Below, in pieces: positions 25,083 through 32,832 of a stretch of 46,070 nt of DNA (position 1 is its first letter; each line of letters begins with the position of its first letter). Where the stretch lies: positions 1 through 46,070 of the forward strand of contig JACQBS010000102.1 in the NCBI GenBank assembly GCA_016194325.1, given 5' to 3'. The notes beneath the pieces were generated by a model. That model had not been told where the DNA came from, searched no databases, and worked only from the letters and a program-made list of their open reading frames with translations. This DNA comes from Nitrospinota bacterium (lineage in GTDB: Bacteria > Nitrospinota > Nitrospinia > UBA9942). The position numbers and the translations under genes were made by a program.

Positions 25083-25940
25083 TTATTTCAGTGCGTCTGC
25101 TCCGCTGACTATTTCAATAATCTCCCTTGTAATTGCTGCCTGCCTTGCCCTGTTGTAGTTGAGTGTGAGCTTACTTATCATATCGCTGGCATTTCTTGTA
25201 GCCGAATCCATTGCAGTCATCCTTGCCCCATGCTCGCTGGCAATAGATTCCAGGAGAGACCTGTATACTTCAATCTCCACATATTTGTTAAGGAGCTCAT
25301 CCAGTATCTCTTTGGCAGACGGCTCGTATATATAATCAACAGGCTCCTCTCCGACCTTGCAGACTAAAGCCGGTATAGGCAGAAGAATTTCAGATACCAC
25401 CTTCTGCTGGATGACAGACTTGAATTCATTATAAACAACATAGGTGCTGTCAACCTGTTCAGATGTATAGGCATCTGTTATATCCTTTACAATATTGGAT
25501 GCCCTCTGATAGCTGAATGCCCTGAAAAGGTCTATGTATTCCTTTACAATATTATATTTCTTGCCCCTGAAGAAATCCCTCCCCTTTTTGCCTACAACGA
25601 TGAGGGATATATTGCACTCCTTTTTTTCCTCCATAAGCCTCAGAGTTTTCCTGATAATATTGCCATTAAAACCGCCGCACAGCCCCTTATCAGAGGTGAT
25701 TACAACTATCAGCACATTCTTTTCTTCACGGCGGGAAAGGAGCGGATGGGCTGTTGTATCAACACGGCATGCAAGACTGCTCATGACATTAAGCATCTTC
25801 AGTGCATAAGGGCGGGCAGCAACGATAGCCTCCTGTGCCTTCCTCATCTTGGTTGCAGATATGAGTTTCATCGCCCTTGTAATCTGCTGGGTGTTTTTAA
25901 CACTCTTTATCCTTCGCTTTATATCTCTTAAACTCGCCAT
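25083..25940 (-). CDS. atpG: ATP synthase F1 gamma subunit
   Basis: 285 residues. It is the rotor shaft: it opens MASLRDIKRRIKSVKNTQQITRAMKLISATKMRKA, with SDKGLCGGFNGNI in the Rossmann part and the C-terminal helix SEHGARMTAMDSATRNASDMI, then YNRARQAAITREI. The N- and C-terminal coiled-coil helices are both intact. Confidence 0.97.
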   Translation of the reverse strand: MASLRDIKRRIKSVKNTQQITRAMKLISATKMRKAQEAIVAARPYALKMLNVMSSLACRVDTTAHPLLSRREEKNVLIVVITSDKGLCGGFNGNIIRKTLRLMEEKKECNISLIVVGKKGRDFFRGKKYNIVKEYIDLFRAFSYQRASNIVKDITDAYTSEQVDSTYVVYNEFKSVIQQKVVSEILLPIPALVCKVGEEPVDYIYEPSAKEILDELLNKYVEIEVYRSLLESIASEHGARMTAMDSATRNASDMISKLTLNYNRARQAAITREIIEIVSGADALK

Positions 25941-26010
25941 ACTCTAAAAGTGTCATAGTGTCAAAGAGTCAAAGTCTTATAACTCTGACGCTCTGATACT
26001 TTGATACTAT
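25941..26010. repeat. Inverted GTGTCAAA word array between atpA and atpG
   Basis: AGTGTCATAGTGTCAAAGAG (from 25949) faces CTCTGATACTTTGATACTATG (to 26010). This is the same word family as the inner array near 18982-19051. The right arm reaches the stop codon of atpA. Confidence 0.75.
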
Positions 26011-27518
26011 GTTGTCAGAAACCTCTCCTTCATCTCCTTAATAGCTATTTTCAGCTTCTCTTCAGTCTCACTGTCAATCTGTTTCTTCTCTGCAATCTGC
26101 TTTGGTATTTCAGGATACTTGCTGTCAATGAAGGAATAGAGTTCAGACTCAAATTTTCTGCACTTATTTACAGGCAGGTCATCTAAATACCCGTTGACGG
26201 CTGAATAAATTATTAATACCTGTTTATCAACACCGAGAGGTTTGTACTGGTCTTGCTTGAGAATCTCAACCAACCTCTCGCCCCTTGTAAGCTGTTTCTG
26301 GGTTGCCGCATCAAGTTCAGATGCAAACTGGGAAAATGCAGCCAGTTCCCTGAACTGTGCAAGCTCAAGTCTTAGCCTTCCGGCAACCTGTTTCATTGCC
26401 TTTATCTGGGCGGCACCCCCGACCCTTGATACCGATAGACCGACATTTATAGCAGGTCGGACACCGGCATAGAAAAGGTCAGATTCAAGATAGATTTGTC
26501 CATCGGTTATTGATATGACATTTGTAGGTATGTAGGCAGATACATCCCCTGCCTGTGTCTCTATAATCGGGAGTGCTGTCATGGAACCTGCACCGAGGTT
26601 ATCGCTTAATTTTGATGCCCTCTCCAAAAGTCTTGAATGGAGATAGAAAACATCTCCGGGGTATGCCTCTCTGCCCGGCGGACGTCTTAATAAGAGGGAT
26701 AACTGTCTATACGATGCTGCCTGTTTTGAAAGGTCATCATAAATAATCAGTGCGTGTTTACCCCTGTCTCTGAAATACTCGCCCATTGCACACCCTGCAT
26801 AAGGTGCTACATATTGTAATGGGGCAGGCTCACTTGCTGTTGCAGAGATGACGATTGAATAATCCATTGCCCCGTATTCTTCCAGCGTTTTTACAACACG
26901 AGCTACGGTAGACCTCTTCTGTCCAATGGCTACATATATACATATTACATCTTTGCCTTTCTGGTTAATGATTGTGTCAATTGCAACTGCAGTCTTTCCT
27001 GTCTGTCTGTCGCCAATAATCAATTCCCTCTGTCCTCTGCCGATAGGTACCATTGAGTCTATAGCCTTAAGGCCTGTCTGAAGCGGCTCATGGACAGATT
27101 TTCTGTCAATAACTCCAGGGGCAACCCTCTCAATCGGGCCAAAATCCTTTGTATCAATCGGACCCTTGCCGTCAACAGGCTGCCCGATGGCATTGACAAC
27201 CCTTCCTATGATGGCATCGCCAACGGGGACCTCCATGATCCTTCCAGTCCTCTTAACCTCATCACCTTCTTTGATGAGGGTATCTTCACCGAGGAGAACC
27301 GCACCGACATTATCTTCCTCAAGATTGAGAACCATTCCCATGACCTCGCCGGGGAATTCCAGGAGTTCACCCGACATAGCCTTTTCAAGTCCGTATATTC
27401 TCGCAATACCATCCCCGACTGATATTACTACCCCAATCTCTTTAAGCTCAATGCTCTTTTCAAAACCCTGAATCTCTTTTTTAATAATCTCACTTATTTC
27501 TTCAGCCCTGATTTCCAA
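26007..27518 (-). CDS. atpA: ATP synthase F1 alpha subunit
   Basis: 503 residues, full length. N-terminal barrel with [15 protein letters not shown]-loop [42 protein letters not shown], and the signature [17 protein letters not shown]. It is the non-catalytic nucleotide-binding subunit, encoded between the delta and gamma genes. A ribosome binding site (AGGAGG) precedes the ATG. Confidence 0.98.
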   Translation of the reverse strand: MEIRAEEISEIIKKEIQGFEKSIELKEIGVVISVGDGIARIYGLEKAMSGELLEFPGEVMGMVLNLEEDNVGAVLLGEDTLIKEGDEVKRTGRIMEVPVGDAIIGRVVNAIGQPVDGKGPIDTKDFGPIERVAPGVIDRKSVHEPLQTGLKAIDSMVPIGRGQRELIIGDRQTGKTAVAIDTIINQKGKDVICIYVAIGQKRSTVARVVKTLEEYGAMDYSIVISATASEPAPLQYVAPYAGCAMGEYFRDRGKHALIIYDDLSKQAASYRQLSLLLRRPPGREAYPGDVFYLHSRLLERASKLSDNLGAGSMTALPIIETQAGDVSAYIPTNVISITDGQIYLESDLFYAGVRPAINVGLSVSRVGGAAQIKAMKQVAGRLRLELAQFRELAAFSQFASELDAATQKQLTRGERLVEILKQDQYKPLGVDKQVLIIYSAVNGYLDDLPVNKCRKFESELYSFIDSKYPEIPKQIAEKKQIDSETEEKLKIAIKEMKERFLTT

Positions 27519-27554
27519 TTTTCCACCTCCTAAACAAAGACTTAATTCTAATTT

Positions 27555-28085
27555 TTATAATTTTCTGTACATTGTTCTTAATTGATTTTTTATGCTGCCG
27601 TCATAGACAGTGCTTCCAATCTGGGCAATAATGCCTCCTATTAATTCCGGTTCTACATGAATATCAAGCATTACATCCTTTTCTGTAATATCGGCAAATC
27701 TCTTCTTTAGAGTTTCTACCTCCTTTTCATCCAATTTGAGAGCTGTCTTTACCCTTATCCTTGCCCTGTTTGTTATCTTGTCTGACAGATTTTCCAATGC
27801 AAAGATTATCTTATCTAAAAGTTTAATCCTGTTTTTATTTAAAATCAGGTAAATAAATTTCCTCACTGTAGCATCAGGTTTGAAGCGGACAAACAGTTGA
27901 GAGAGCACATTCTCCTTAAATTTCATTGCGATGCTTGGGTTGTAGAAAATCCTCTTCAGCTCATCCGAGCCTTCAATAGTTGTGGATATCTGTTTTAGTT
28001 CAGCAATGATGTTATTCACAGCACTTCCCTTAATGATATCTATCATCGCCCTGGCATATCTCTCAGCAACAATTATCTCTTTCAC
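27555..28085 (-). CDS. atpH: ATP synthase F1 delta subunit
   Basis: 176 residues. It links the F1 head to the peripheral stalk. AERYARAMIDI is near the start, then LSQLFVRFKPDATVRKFIYLIL, and the C-terminal domain has VEPELIGGIIAQIGSTVYDGSIKNQL. Its start overlaps the atpF stop by four bases. Confidence 0.95.
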   Translation of the reverse strand: MKEIIVAERYARAMIDIIKGSAVNNIIAELKQISTTIEGSDELKRIFYNPSIAMKFKENVLSQLFVRFKPDATVRKFIYLILNKNRIKLLDKIIFALENLSDKITNRARIRVKTALKLDEKEVETLKKRFADITEKDVMLDIHVEPELIGGIIAQIGSTVYDGSIKNQLRTMYRKL

Positions 28086-28753
28086 CCTAACCTCGCCTCT
28101 CCGGTTCCTATTCCTTTAATATATTCATTAACCATGCCGACATGGTCATTTTTAGTTACGCTTTTCTTTAAGATATTTTCTGCCATTCTTATTGTAAGCT
28201 CCAGTGCCTCAGCCCTTAATCTCTCCATCACAATCTTTGTCTCATACTCTATCTCTTTTTTTGCCTTCTCCATAATCTTTTTTGATGACTCATTTGCAGA
28301 CCTGATAATATTATCCTTGGTGTGTTTTCCCTCTCTCTTGGCATCTTCTATCATCTGGAGGACAGTATTCTTCATTTCCTTTATCTTTGATTCCAACTCG
28401 GACAATCTTTTTTGTGCCGATAATTTTAATTGCTCTGCATCATTAAGAGACTTTACTATATCCTCTCTCCTGCCGGCAAAAAAATTCTTTATATGTTTTG
28501 AGAGTAAGTAATACAGGGTTCCAAAGACTACAAGGAAATTTATTATCCTGAAAGCCTCTGTAAGCGGTTTGAATTCAGCCGCATGATGTGCTGCGTGTTC
28601 TTCTGCACCATAGCCAATAGAAACCTGAAACAAAAAACAAAAAATAAAGAAAAAAAGGAGAAAGGGAGAAGATAGCGAAAGGGAGAAAATATTAAATAAA
28701 TCTTTAATAGTTTTCTCAAGTCTTTTTTTGTTTATATCTCTAATTCTCTCCAT
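28082..28753 (-). CDS. atpF: ATP synthase Fo b subunit with repeat-encoded leader
   Basis: 223 residues, longer than the usual ~160 because of an N-terminal leader. Residues ~23-47 (SLSLSSPFLLFFFIFCFLFQ) form a hydrophobic signal peptide, with cleavage plausible near GYGAEEHAAHH. The membrane helix INFLVVFGTLYYLL is next, then the long charged stalk helix. The b' gene upstream makes this a b/b' peripheral stalk. The DNA encoding the leader belongs to a GGAGAAAG-type repeat array. An AAGGAG ribosome binding site precedes the ATG. Confidence 0.92.
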   Translation of the reverse strand: MERIRDINKKRLEKTIKDLFNIFSLSLSSPFLLFFFIFCFLFQVSIGYGAEEHAAHHAAEFKPLTEAFRIINFLVVFGTLYYLLSKHIKNFFAGRREDIVKSLNDAEQLKLSAQKRLSELESKIKEMKNTVLQMIEDAKREGKHTKDNIIRSANESSKKIMEKAKKEIEYETKIVMERLRAEALELTIRMAENILKKSVTKNDHVGMVNEYIKGIGTGEARLG

Positions 28754-28770
28754 TTCCCCATTTCTCCTTA
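28651..28770. repeat. Inverted GGAGAAAG word array spanning the start of atpF
   Basis: AAGGAGAAAGGGAGAAGATAG (from 28655) and CGAAAGGGAGAAAA (to 28689) face TCTCTCCATTTCCCC and ATTTCTCCTT (28745-28770). It is the same word family as the outer arms near 18898-18944. The left arm is coding. Confidence 0.7.
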
Positions 28771-28777
28771 ATCTTTT

Positions 28778-29206
28778 TTAGTTTACATCCCTACCGAGCA
28801 CCTTTTTTGCGAGGAGTCTTGACATCGGTTCTGCACCCTCCTTAAGTTTCACTGATGCTGTTTCTGTTTCAGCCTGAATCTGTTTCTTTGCATCATCAAC
28901 CATCTCTTTGAATTTTTCCTTTGCATCTGATATTATTCTGTTCTGCTCTGTAATAGCCTCAGCCTTTGCCTTGTTGATTATATCCATAGATTCCTTCTTT
29001 GCATTGGCAATACTGATGTTATATTCCTCAACCAACTTATCAGCCTTTTTATTAAGACTCTCACTATCTTCCTTTAGAGAACGGATAAGGTCATTTCTTT
29101 TATTGAGATTCTTGAGTATTGGTTTAAATAGAAAGAGATGGAGTATCAGTATCAATACAAGAAAATTTATCAACTGCAGAAAAAAACTTGAATTAAATTC
29201 TATCAT
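28778..29206 (-). CDS. ATP synthase Fo b' subunit
   Basis: 142 residues: one N-terminal membrane helix (FFLQLINFLVLILILHLFLFKPIL), then a long charged helix (RNDLIRSLKEDSESLNKKADKL to EGAEPMSRLLAKKVLGRDVN). It is the first gene of the seven-gene operon b'-b-delta-alpha-gamma-beta-epsilon. The a and c genes are not in the window; a separate a/c locus is usual in Desulfobacterota-like genomes. An AAGGAG ribosome binding site lies at good spacing. Confidence 0.93.
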   Translation of the reverse strand: MIEFNSSFFLQLINFLVLILILHLFLFKPILKNLNKRNDLIRSLKEDSESLNKKADKLVEEYNISIANAKKESMDIINKAKAEAITEQNRIISDAKEKFKEMVDDAKKQIQAETETASVKLKEGAEPMSRLLAKKVLGRDVN

Positions 29207-29248
29207 TCAGTCAGGCTCCTTATCTATTGAGGCATAAAATATTAAGAA

Positions 29249-29276
29249 ATTATCACATCGTTCATTCGTTTGTCAA
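29249..29276 (-). promoter_or_regulatory. Sigma-70-like promoter of the ATP synthase operon
   Basis: On the minus strand, TTGACA (29276-29271), 16-base spacer, GATAAT (29254-29249), 43 bases before the b' start codon. Eleven of twelve consensus bases match. Confidence 0.7.
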
Positions 29277-29352
29277 ATAGATTTTATTGATTCTATTGTC
29301 AGGATTTATCGTCAAGACCTTCCGAAATGGATAAGAACAAAGACCTGATTTT

Positions 29353-29438
29353 CACCGCTGAGGCGCAAAGGTCGCAAAGAAAAATAAGGAGAAATAAATA
29401 TGAGTTTTATCTCTGTGTTCTCTGCGACTCTGCGGTAA
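29353..29438. repeat. Inverted GCGCAAAGG word array upstream of the atp operon
   Basis: CACCGCTGAGGCGCAAAGG (from 29353) and TCGCAAAGA face TCTCTGTGTTCTCTGCGACT and CTGCGG (to 29436). It crosses a 66-codon frame (29327-29527) that is judged non-coding. The rest of 29207-29784 holds the atp promoter, a short gene remnant and a second palindrome. Confidence 0.7.
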
Positions 29439-29527
29439 ATTTTTATAATTTCCTATACATGAACAAAGCGGATAAAAACCGATTGCTCTTGATTTGTTAC
29501 AATGATAGACTGGCTACTAAATTATGA

Positions 29528-29659
29528 GATAAAGAAGCTGCAAAACAGTCTTTGAAATCAGCTAAAATGGTAAATCGCTATAAATTTTTTGTGGGTATAT
29601 ACACGCAAGAAGGCACAGACGAAATAAGAGAATTGTTCCAAATATTCAAAAAGTTCTAA
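29528..29659 (+). pseudogene. Short C-terminal gene remnant, family unclear
   Basis: A 43-residue frame with no proper start (DKEAAKQSLKSAKMVNRYKF, then IRELFQIFKKF at the end) follows a stop codon. It looks like the helical tail of a small protein, possibly HEPN-like, left behind when the island beside it was rearranged. Identification is not secure. Confidence 0.3.
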
Positions 29660-29680
29660 TGCCTGACTATAAAGGCTTTT

Positions 29681-29735
29681 TAACTCCCTCTTTCTCAAAA
29701 GAGGAAGTTACTCTTTTCCAAAAGAGGGGAATAGT
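29681..29735. repeat. Palindromic CTCTTT-AAAGAG element
   Basis: CCCTCTTTCTCAAAAGAGG and CTCTTTTCCAAAAGAGGGG form two adjacent hairpins just upstream of rhuM. Confidence 0.6.
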
Positions 29736-29770
29736 TTTATTCTGCTTTATAGATTCGTGATGCGGAAATA

Positions 29771-29790
29771 GATTTTAAGACGATATGAGC
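29771..29790 (+). repeat. 20-bp module-boundary repeat, copy 1 (rhuM start)
   Basis: GATTTTAAGACGATATGAGC. The ATG inside it is the start codon of rhuM. An identical copy lies at 30852-30871 and a decayed copy at 35535-35554. Confidence 0.75.
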
Positions 29791-30813
29791 GATAAATCAA
29801 AATCTCAATTTTCGGATATTATCCTTTATTCCTCGCCGGAAGGAGATATTCATGTAGAAGTGGTGTTCAGCGATGAAACCTTCTGGCTCAGCCAAAAGAG
29901 GATGGCGGAATTGTTCGGAGTAGAGATACATACCATAAATTACCACCTGAAAGAGATATTTAAAAGCCATGAATTACAAGAAGATTCAGTTATTCGAAAA
30001 ATTCGAATAACTGCCGAGGATGGCAAAAACTACCTTACTAATCTTTATAATCTTGACGCCATTATAGCCGTTGGCTACAGGGTAAACAGTCATCAGGCCA
30101 CAAAATTCCGAATCTGGGCGACAAAGACACTGAAAGAGTTTATCGTCAAGGGTTTTGTCTTGGATGATGAACGGCTAAAGCAGGGGAAACGGTTCGGGAA
30201 AGATTACTTTGATGAACTCCTTGAACGCATCCGTGAGATACGGGCGAGCGAAAGGCGATTCTATCAAAAAATCACCGACATATATCAGCAGTGCAGCATT
30301 GATTATGACAAGGACACCGAGATAACCCTAACCTTTTTTAAGACCGTGCAGAACAAGCTGCATTGGGCGATTACCGGGAAAACCGCCGCTAAGATAGTCG
30401 CCGAAAGAGCCAACGCTTCAAAGCCCCACATGGGCTTGCAAACATGGAAGAATACACCGCAAGGCAAGATATTGAAAACAGATGTTACAATCGCCAAAAA
30501 CTACCTTATCGAAAAAGAAATCAAGGAGCTGGAGCGCATTGTCTCAATGTATCTGGACTATGCCGAAAATCAGGCTGCCCGCCAGATACCGATGAAGATG
30601 AAAGATTGGGTGCAGAAATTGGATGCCTTCCTGCGGTTTAATGAATACCAGATATTGAAAAATGCTGGCAAGGTAAGCAATGCTGTGGCTAAACAACTGG
30701 CAGAAGAGGAATATGAAAAATTCAGGGTAGTGCAGGATAGGAAGTTTGAGAGCGATTTTGATAGGGAAGTGAAGAAGGTGATGGGGAGAAAAAGGCGGAA
30801 AGAGGAAAAATAA
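29785..30813 (+). CDS. rhuM: RhuM family protein
   Basis: 342 residues, soluble. The N-terminal part has the RhuM pattern: ILYSSPEGDIHVEVVFSDETFWLSQKRMAELFGV with a helix-turn-helix, then NYHLKEIF, YNLDAIIAVGYRVNSHQATKFRIWATKTLKEFIVKGF. The C-terminal part is basic and helical (KKVMGRKRRKEEK). Members are widespread, named for a Salmonella pathogenicity-island gene, and often sit inside restriction-modification loci, as here. The molecular function is not established. Part of a second copy is visible at 35444-35542. Confidence 0.92.
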   Translation: MSDKSKSQFSDIILYSSPEGDIHVEVVFSDETFWLSQKRMAELFGVEIHTINYHLKEIFKSHELQEDSVIRKIRITAEDGKNYLTNLYNLDAIIAVGYRVNSHQATKFRIWATKTLKEFIVKGFVLDDERLKQGKRFGKDYFDELLERIREIRASERRFYQKITDIYQQCSIDYDKDTEITLTFFKTVQNKLHWAITGKTAAKIVAERANASKPHMGLQTWKNTPQGKILKTDVTIAKNYLIEKEIKELERIVSMYLDYAENQAARQIPMKMKDWVQKLDAFLRFNEYQILKNAGKVSNAVAKQLAEEEYEKFRVVQDRKFESDFDREVKKVMGRKRRKEEK

Positions 30814-30851
30814 AAAGCAAAGAAATCCCTGCAGATACGCAAGGTAGGGTG

Positions 30852-30871
30852 GATTTTAAGACGATATGAGC
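30852..30871 (+). repeat. 20-bp module-boundary repeat, copy 2
   Basis: Identical to 29771-29790. The ATG it contains opens only a seven-codon frame (MSHNERN), so it looks like the 5' stub of a deleted gene in front of the AlbA_2 gene. Confidence 0.7.
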
Positions 30872-30892
30872 CATAATGAAAGGAACTAAACA

Positions 30893-32761
30893 ATGAGAGA
30901 AATAGACAGGATATTGCAACAAATAGAAAATCATATTAAAGAAAAGACTTATGAACAAGTTGAAACCGATAAGATAGAGCTAAAAGACCTTTCAGCCGGC
31001 GATGACTGGAAACAACTCTATAAATCGGTATGTGCCTTTCTAAATGCTAAAGGCGGTATTATCGTAATTGGCATAAAAGAGGATACCAAACAAAAACAAT
31101 TCAATTTCACTAAATTTAATCCTCACAATGAAAGCAAGGTTAAACAACTGTCTGAACAATTTACAGATGATGAAGGCAAAAAAATAGATTTAAGTGAATT
31201 TATCAGACCTGATTTGATGGAATTGCGCCCTTTTCTGGACAATCAGGTGTGTCTGGTATTCATTGAAAAATTGCCGGATGAACAGAAGTATGTTTTATAC
31301 AATGGAGAGGCTTATGAAAGACAATTGACCGGCGATAAGCGTATTCCGCCGGATAAAATCAAGGCACAAAAAGAACTGAAAATAGAATTGCAAAATGCCA
31401 GAGAATTGCAGTTTGTGCCAAACGCAACTCTTAATGATCTGGATATTGATAAGCTTAACGAATACATTCAACGATTAAATAAAGATATTAAAGTAGAAAC
31501 TTTAAAACCGGACATCTCCTCTGCCTTATCTTTTCTAAGCCGTAAAAAATTTGTCCGAGATAACAATCCCACCTTATTAGGCATGCTTGTTTGCGGCAAA
31601 TACATATTTGATTATGCAGGAGGACGCTGTCAGGTTGATTGTTTTTTCGATACAGGTATTGAAGTAGCTAATGACAAAAAAGTCTTCAAAGACAATATCA
31701 TCAGTTTAATGGAGAGTTGTATTGGTTTTGTTTTCAGCAAAACAGGCACCGGCATTAAAACAGAAAAAGGCGGCTCTGTATTGTTTGAATATCCTGAAAG
31801 GGTTGTTCGTGAAACAGTAAACAACGCATTGGCTCATCGTGATTATAGTAATGACAAATTTGCCAATATAACAATTATTCCCAATAAGCATATTGAAATA
31901 AGAAATCCAGGGCAATTTAAGCAAGAGCAGTTATTAAGACTTGATGAACTCATTCCTGTAAGAAGGATTATCCCTATAGCCAAAGCTCAAAACCCTAACC
32001 TGGCAGATGTTCTGAAAACCTTTGACCGATGGGAGGGCAGGGGATGGGGAATGTCTACTCTAACAAACTTTGCCCTTGCTAATTCTATAGATATTCCCTA
32101 TTACAGATTATATGCTGAAAATGATATCGGTTTGTTTGTTCAAAAAGGCAAGGTGTTGGATGATGAAATGATTATTTGGATAAATAGCTTTTCAAAATAC
32201 ATCCTGCACAAGACAAACGGTAGAGAATTAACTAACGAACAAAAAACCGTACTTGCCTATTTTTATAAATCCGAGTTATTAAACAAATTGGAACGATACA
32301 CAATACTGCTTACTCCTGATAATAATCATTATGAAGTTATCAAAGATTTAGAGGTATATGGAATAATTGCCAAACTCTCTTCAAGTCCTGCTTTATATCC
32401 TGTTTATATAGTTGATAGGATATTGACTAAAAAGGAATTTTCAACAGAAATGAGGAAGATTTTTGGAGGAGCATACGATAATCTTAAGAATGAATACAAA
32501 GCAATTCTTGAGGCAATTTATCAGCATAATGAATTTAGCACGACTTCAAAAGTGAGCGCTAACCTTATTGGAAACTATTTATATCTAAGAGATAAAAAGG
32601 CTGTTATAGACATTAAAGATTATGACATATTTAAAAGGAAGGTAAGAAATTGGATTAATAAATTAGAAAAGAACGGTTATATAGTTAGAAAGGATTCTGA
32701 CAAACCCGATTACATTATAAATAAATCTTTTTCAAGAAAACCCTCATTATTTGATAATTAA
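30893..32761 (+). CDS. Schlafen AlbA_2 domain / ATP-binding (HATPase_c_4-like) protein
   Basis: 622 residues. The N-terminal AlbA_2 (Schlafen-like) domain shows DKIELKDLSAGDDWKQLYKSVCAFLNAKGGIIVIGIKED. After a middle region comes the RecG/AAA_4-linked ATP-binding element VRETVNNALAHRDYS, then IEIRNPGQF and GRGWGMSTLTNFA. A C-terminal winged-helix-like region ends the protein. Such proteins are annotated as transcriptional regulators or ATP-dependent helicase-related and are frequent in defence islands. It lies directly before the type III res gene (10 bases), probably cotranscribed. Its role here is inferred from neighbourhood only. Confidence 0.82.
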   Translation: MREIDRILQQIENHIKEKTYEQVETDKIELKDLSAGDDWKQLYKSVCAFLNAKGGIIVIGIKEDTKQKQFNFTKFNPHNESKVKQLSEQFTDDEGKKIDLSEFIRPDLMELRPFLDNQVCLVFIEKLPDEQKYVLYNGEAYERQLTGDKRIPPDKIKAQKELKIELQNARELQFVPNATLNDLDIDKLNEYIQRLNKDIKVETLKPDISSALSFLSRKKFVRDNNPTLLGMLVCGKYIFDYAGGRCQVDCFFDTGIEVANDKKVFKDNIISLMESCIGFVFSKTGTGIKTEKGGSVLFEYPERVVRETVNNALAHRDYSNDKFANITIIPNKHIEIRNPGQFKQEQLLRLDELIPVRRIIPIAKAQNPNLADVLKTFDRWEGRGWGMSTLTNFALANSIDIPYYRLYAENDIGLFVQKGKVLDDEMIIWINSFSKYILHKTNGRELTNEQKTVLAYFYKSELLNKLERYTILLTPDNNHYEVIKDLEVYGIIAKLSSSPALYPVYIVDRILTKKEFSTEMRKIFGGAYDNLKNEYKAILEAIYQHNEFSTTSKVSANLIGNYLYLRDKKAVIDIKDYDIFKRKVRNWINKLEKNGYIVRKDSDKPDYIINKSFSRKPSLFDN

Positions 32762-32770
32762 AGTCAATTT

Positions 32771-32832
32771 ATGAAACTTCACTTTGACAGTAATCAGGAA
32801 TACCAGATAGAGGCAATAAGGGCTGTTACCGA
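32771..32832 (+). repeat. Direct repeat: 5' end of res, copy 1
   Basis: About 62 bases nearly identical to 36077-36138; differences are mostly at silent positions. Confidence 0.85.

Noticed and set aside
29327..29527. 66-codon frame with AEAQRSQR
   Set aside because: Repeat-derived (GCGCAAAGG array), no ribosome binding site, no recognisable protein.
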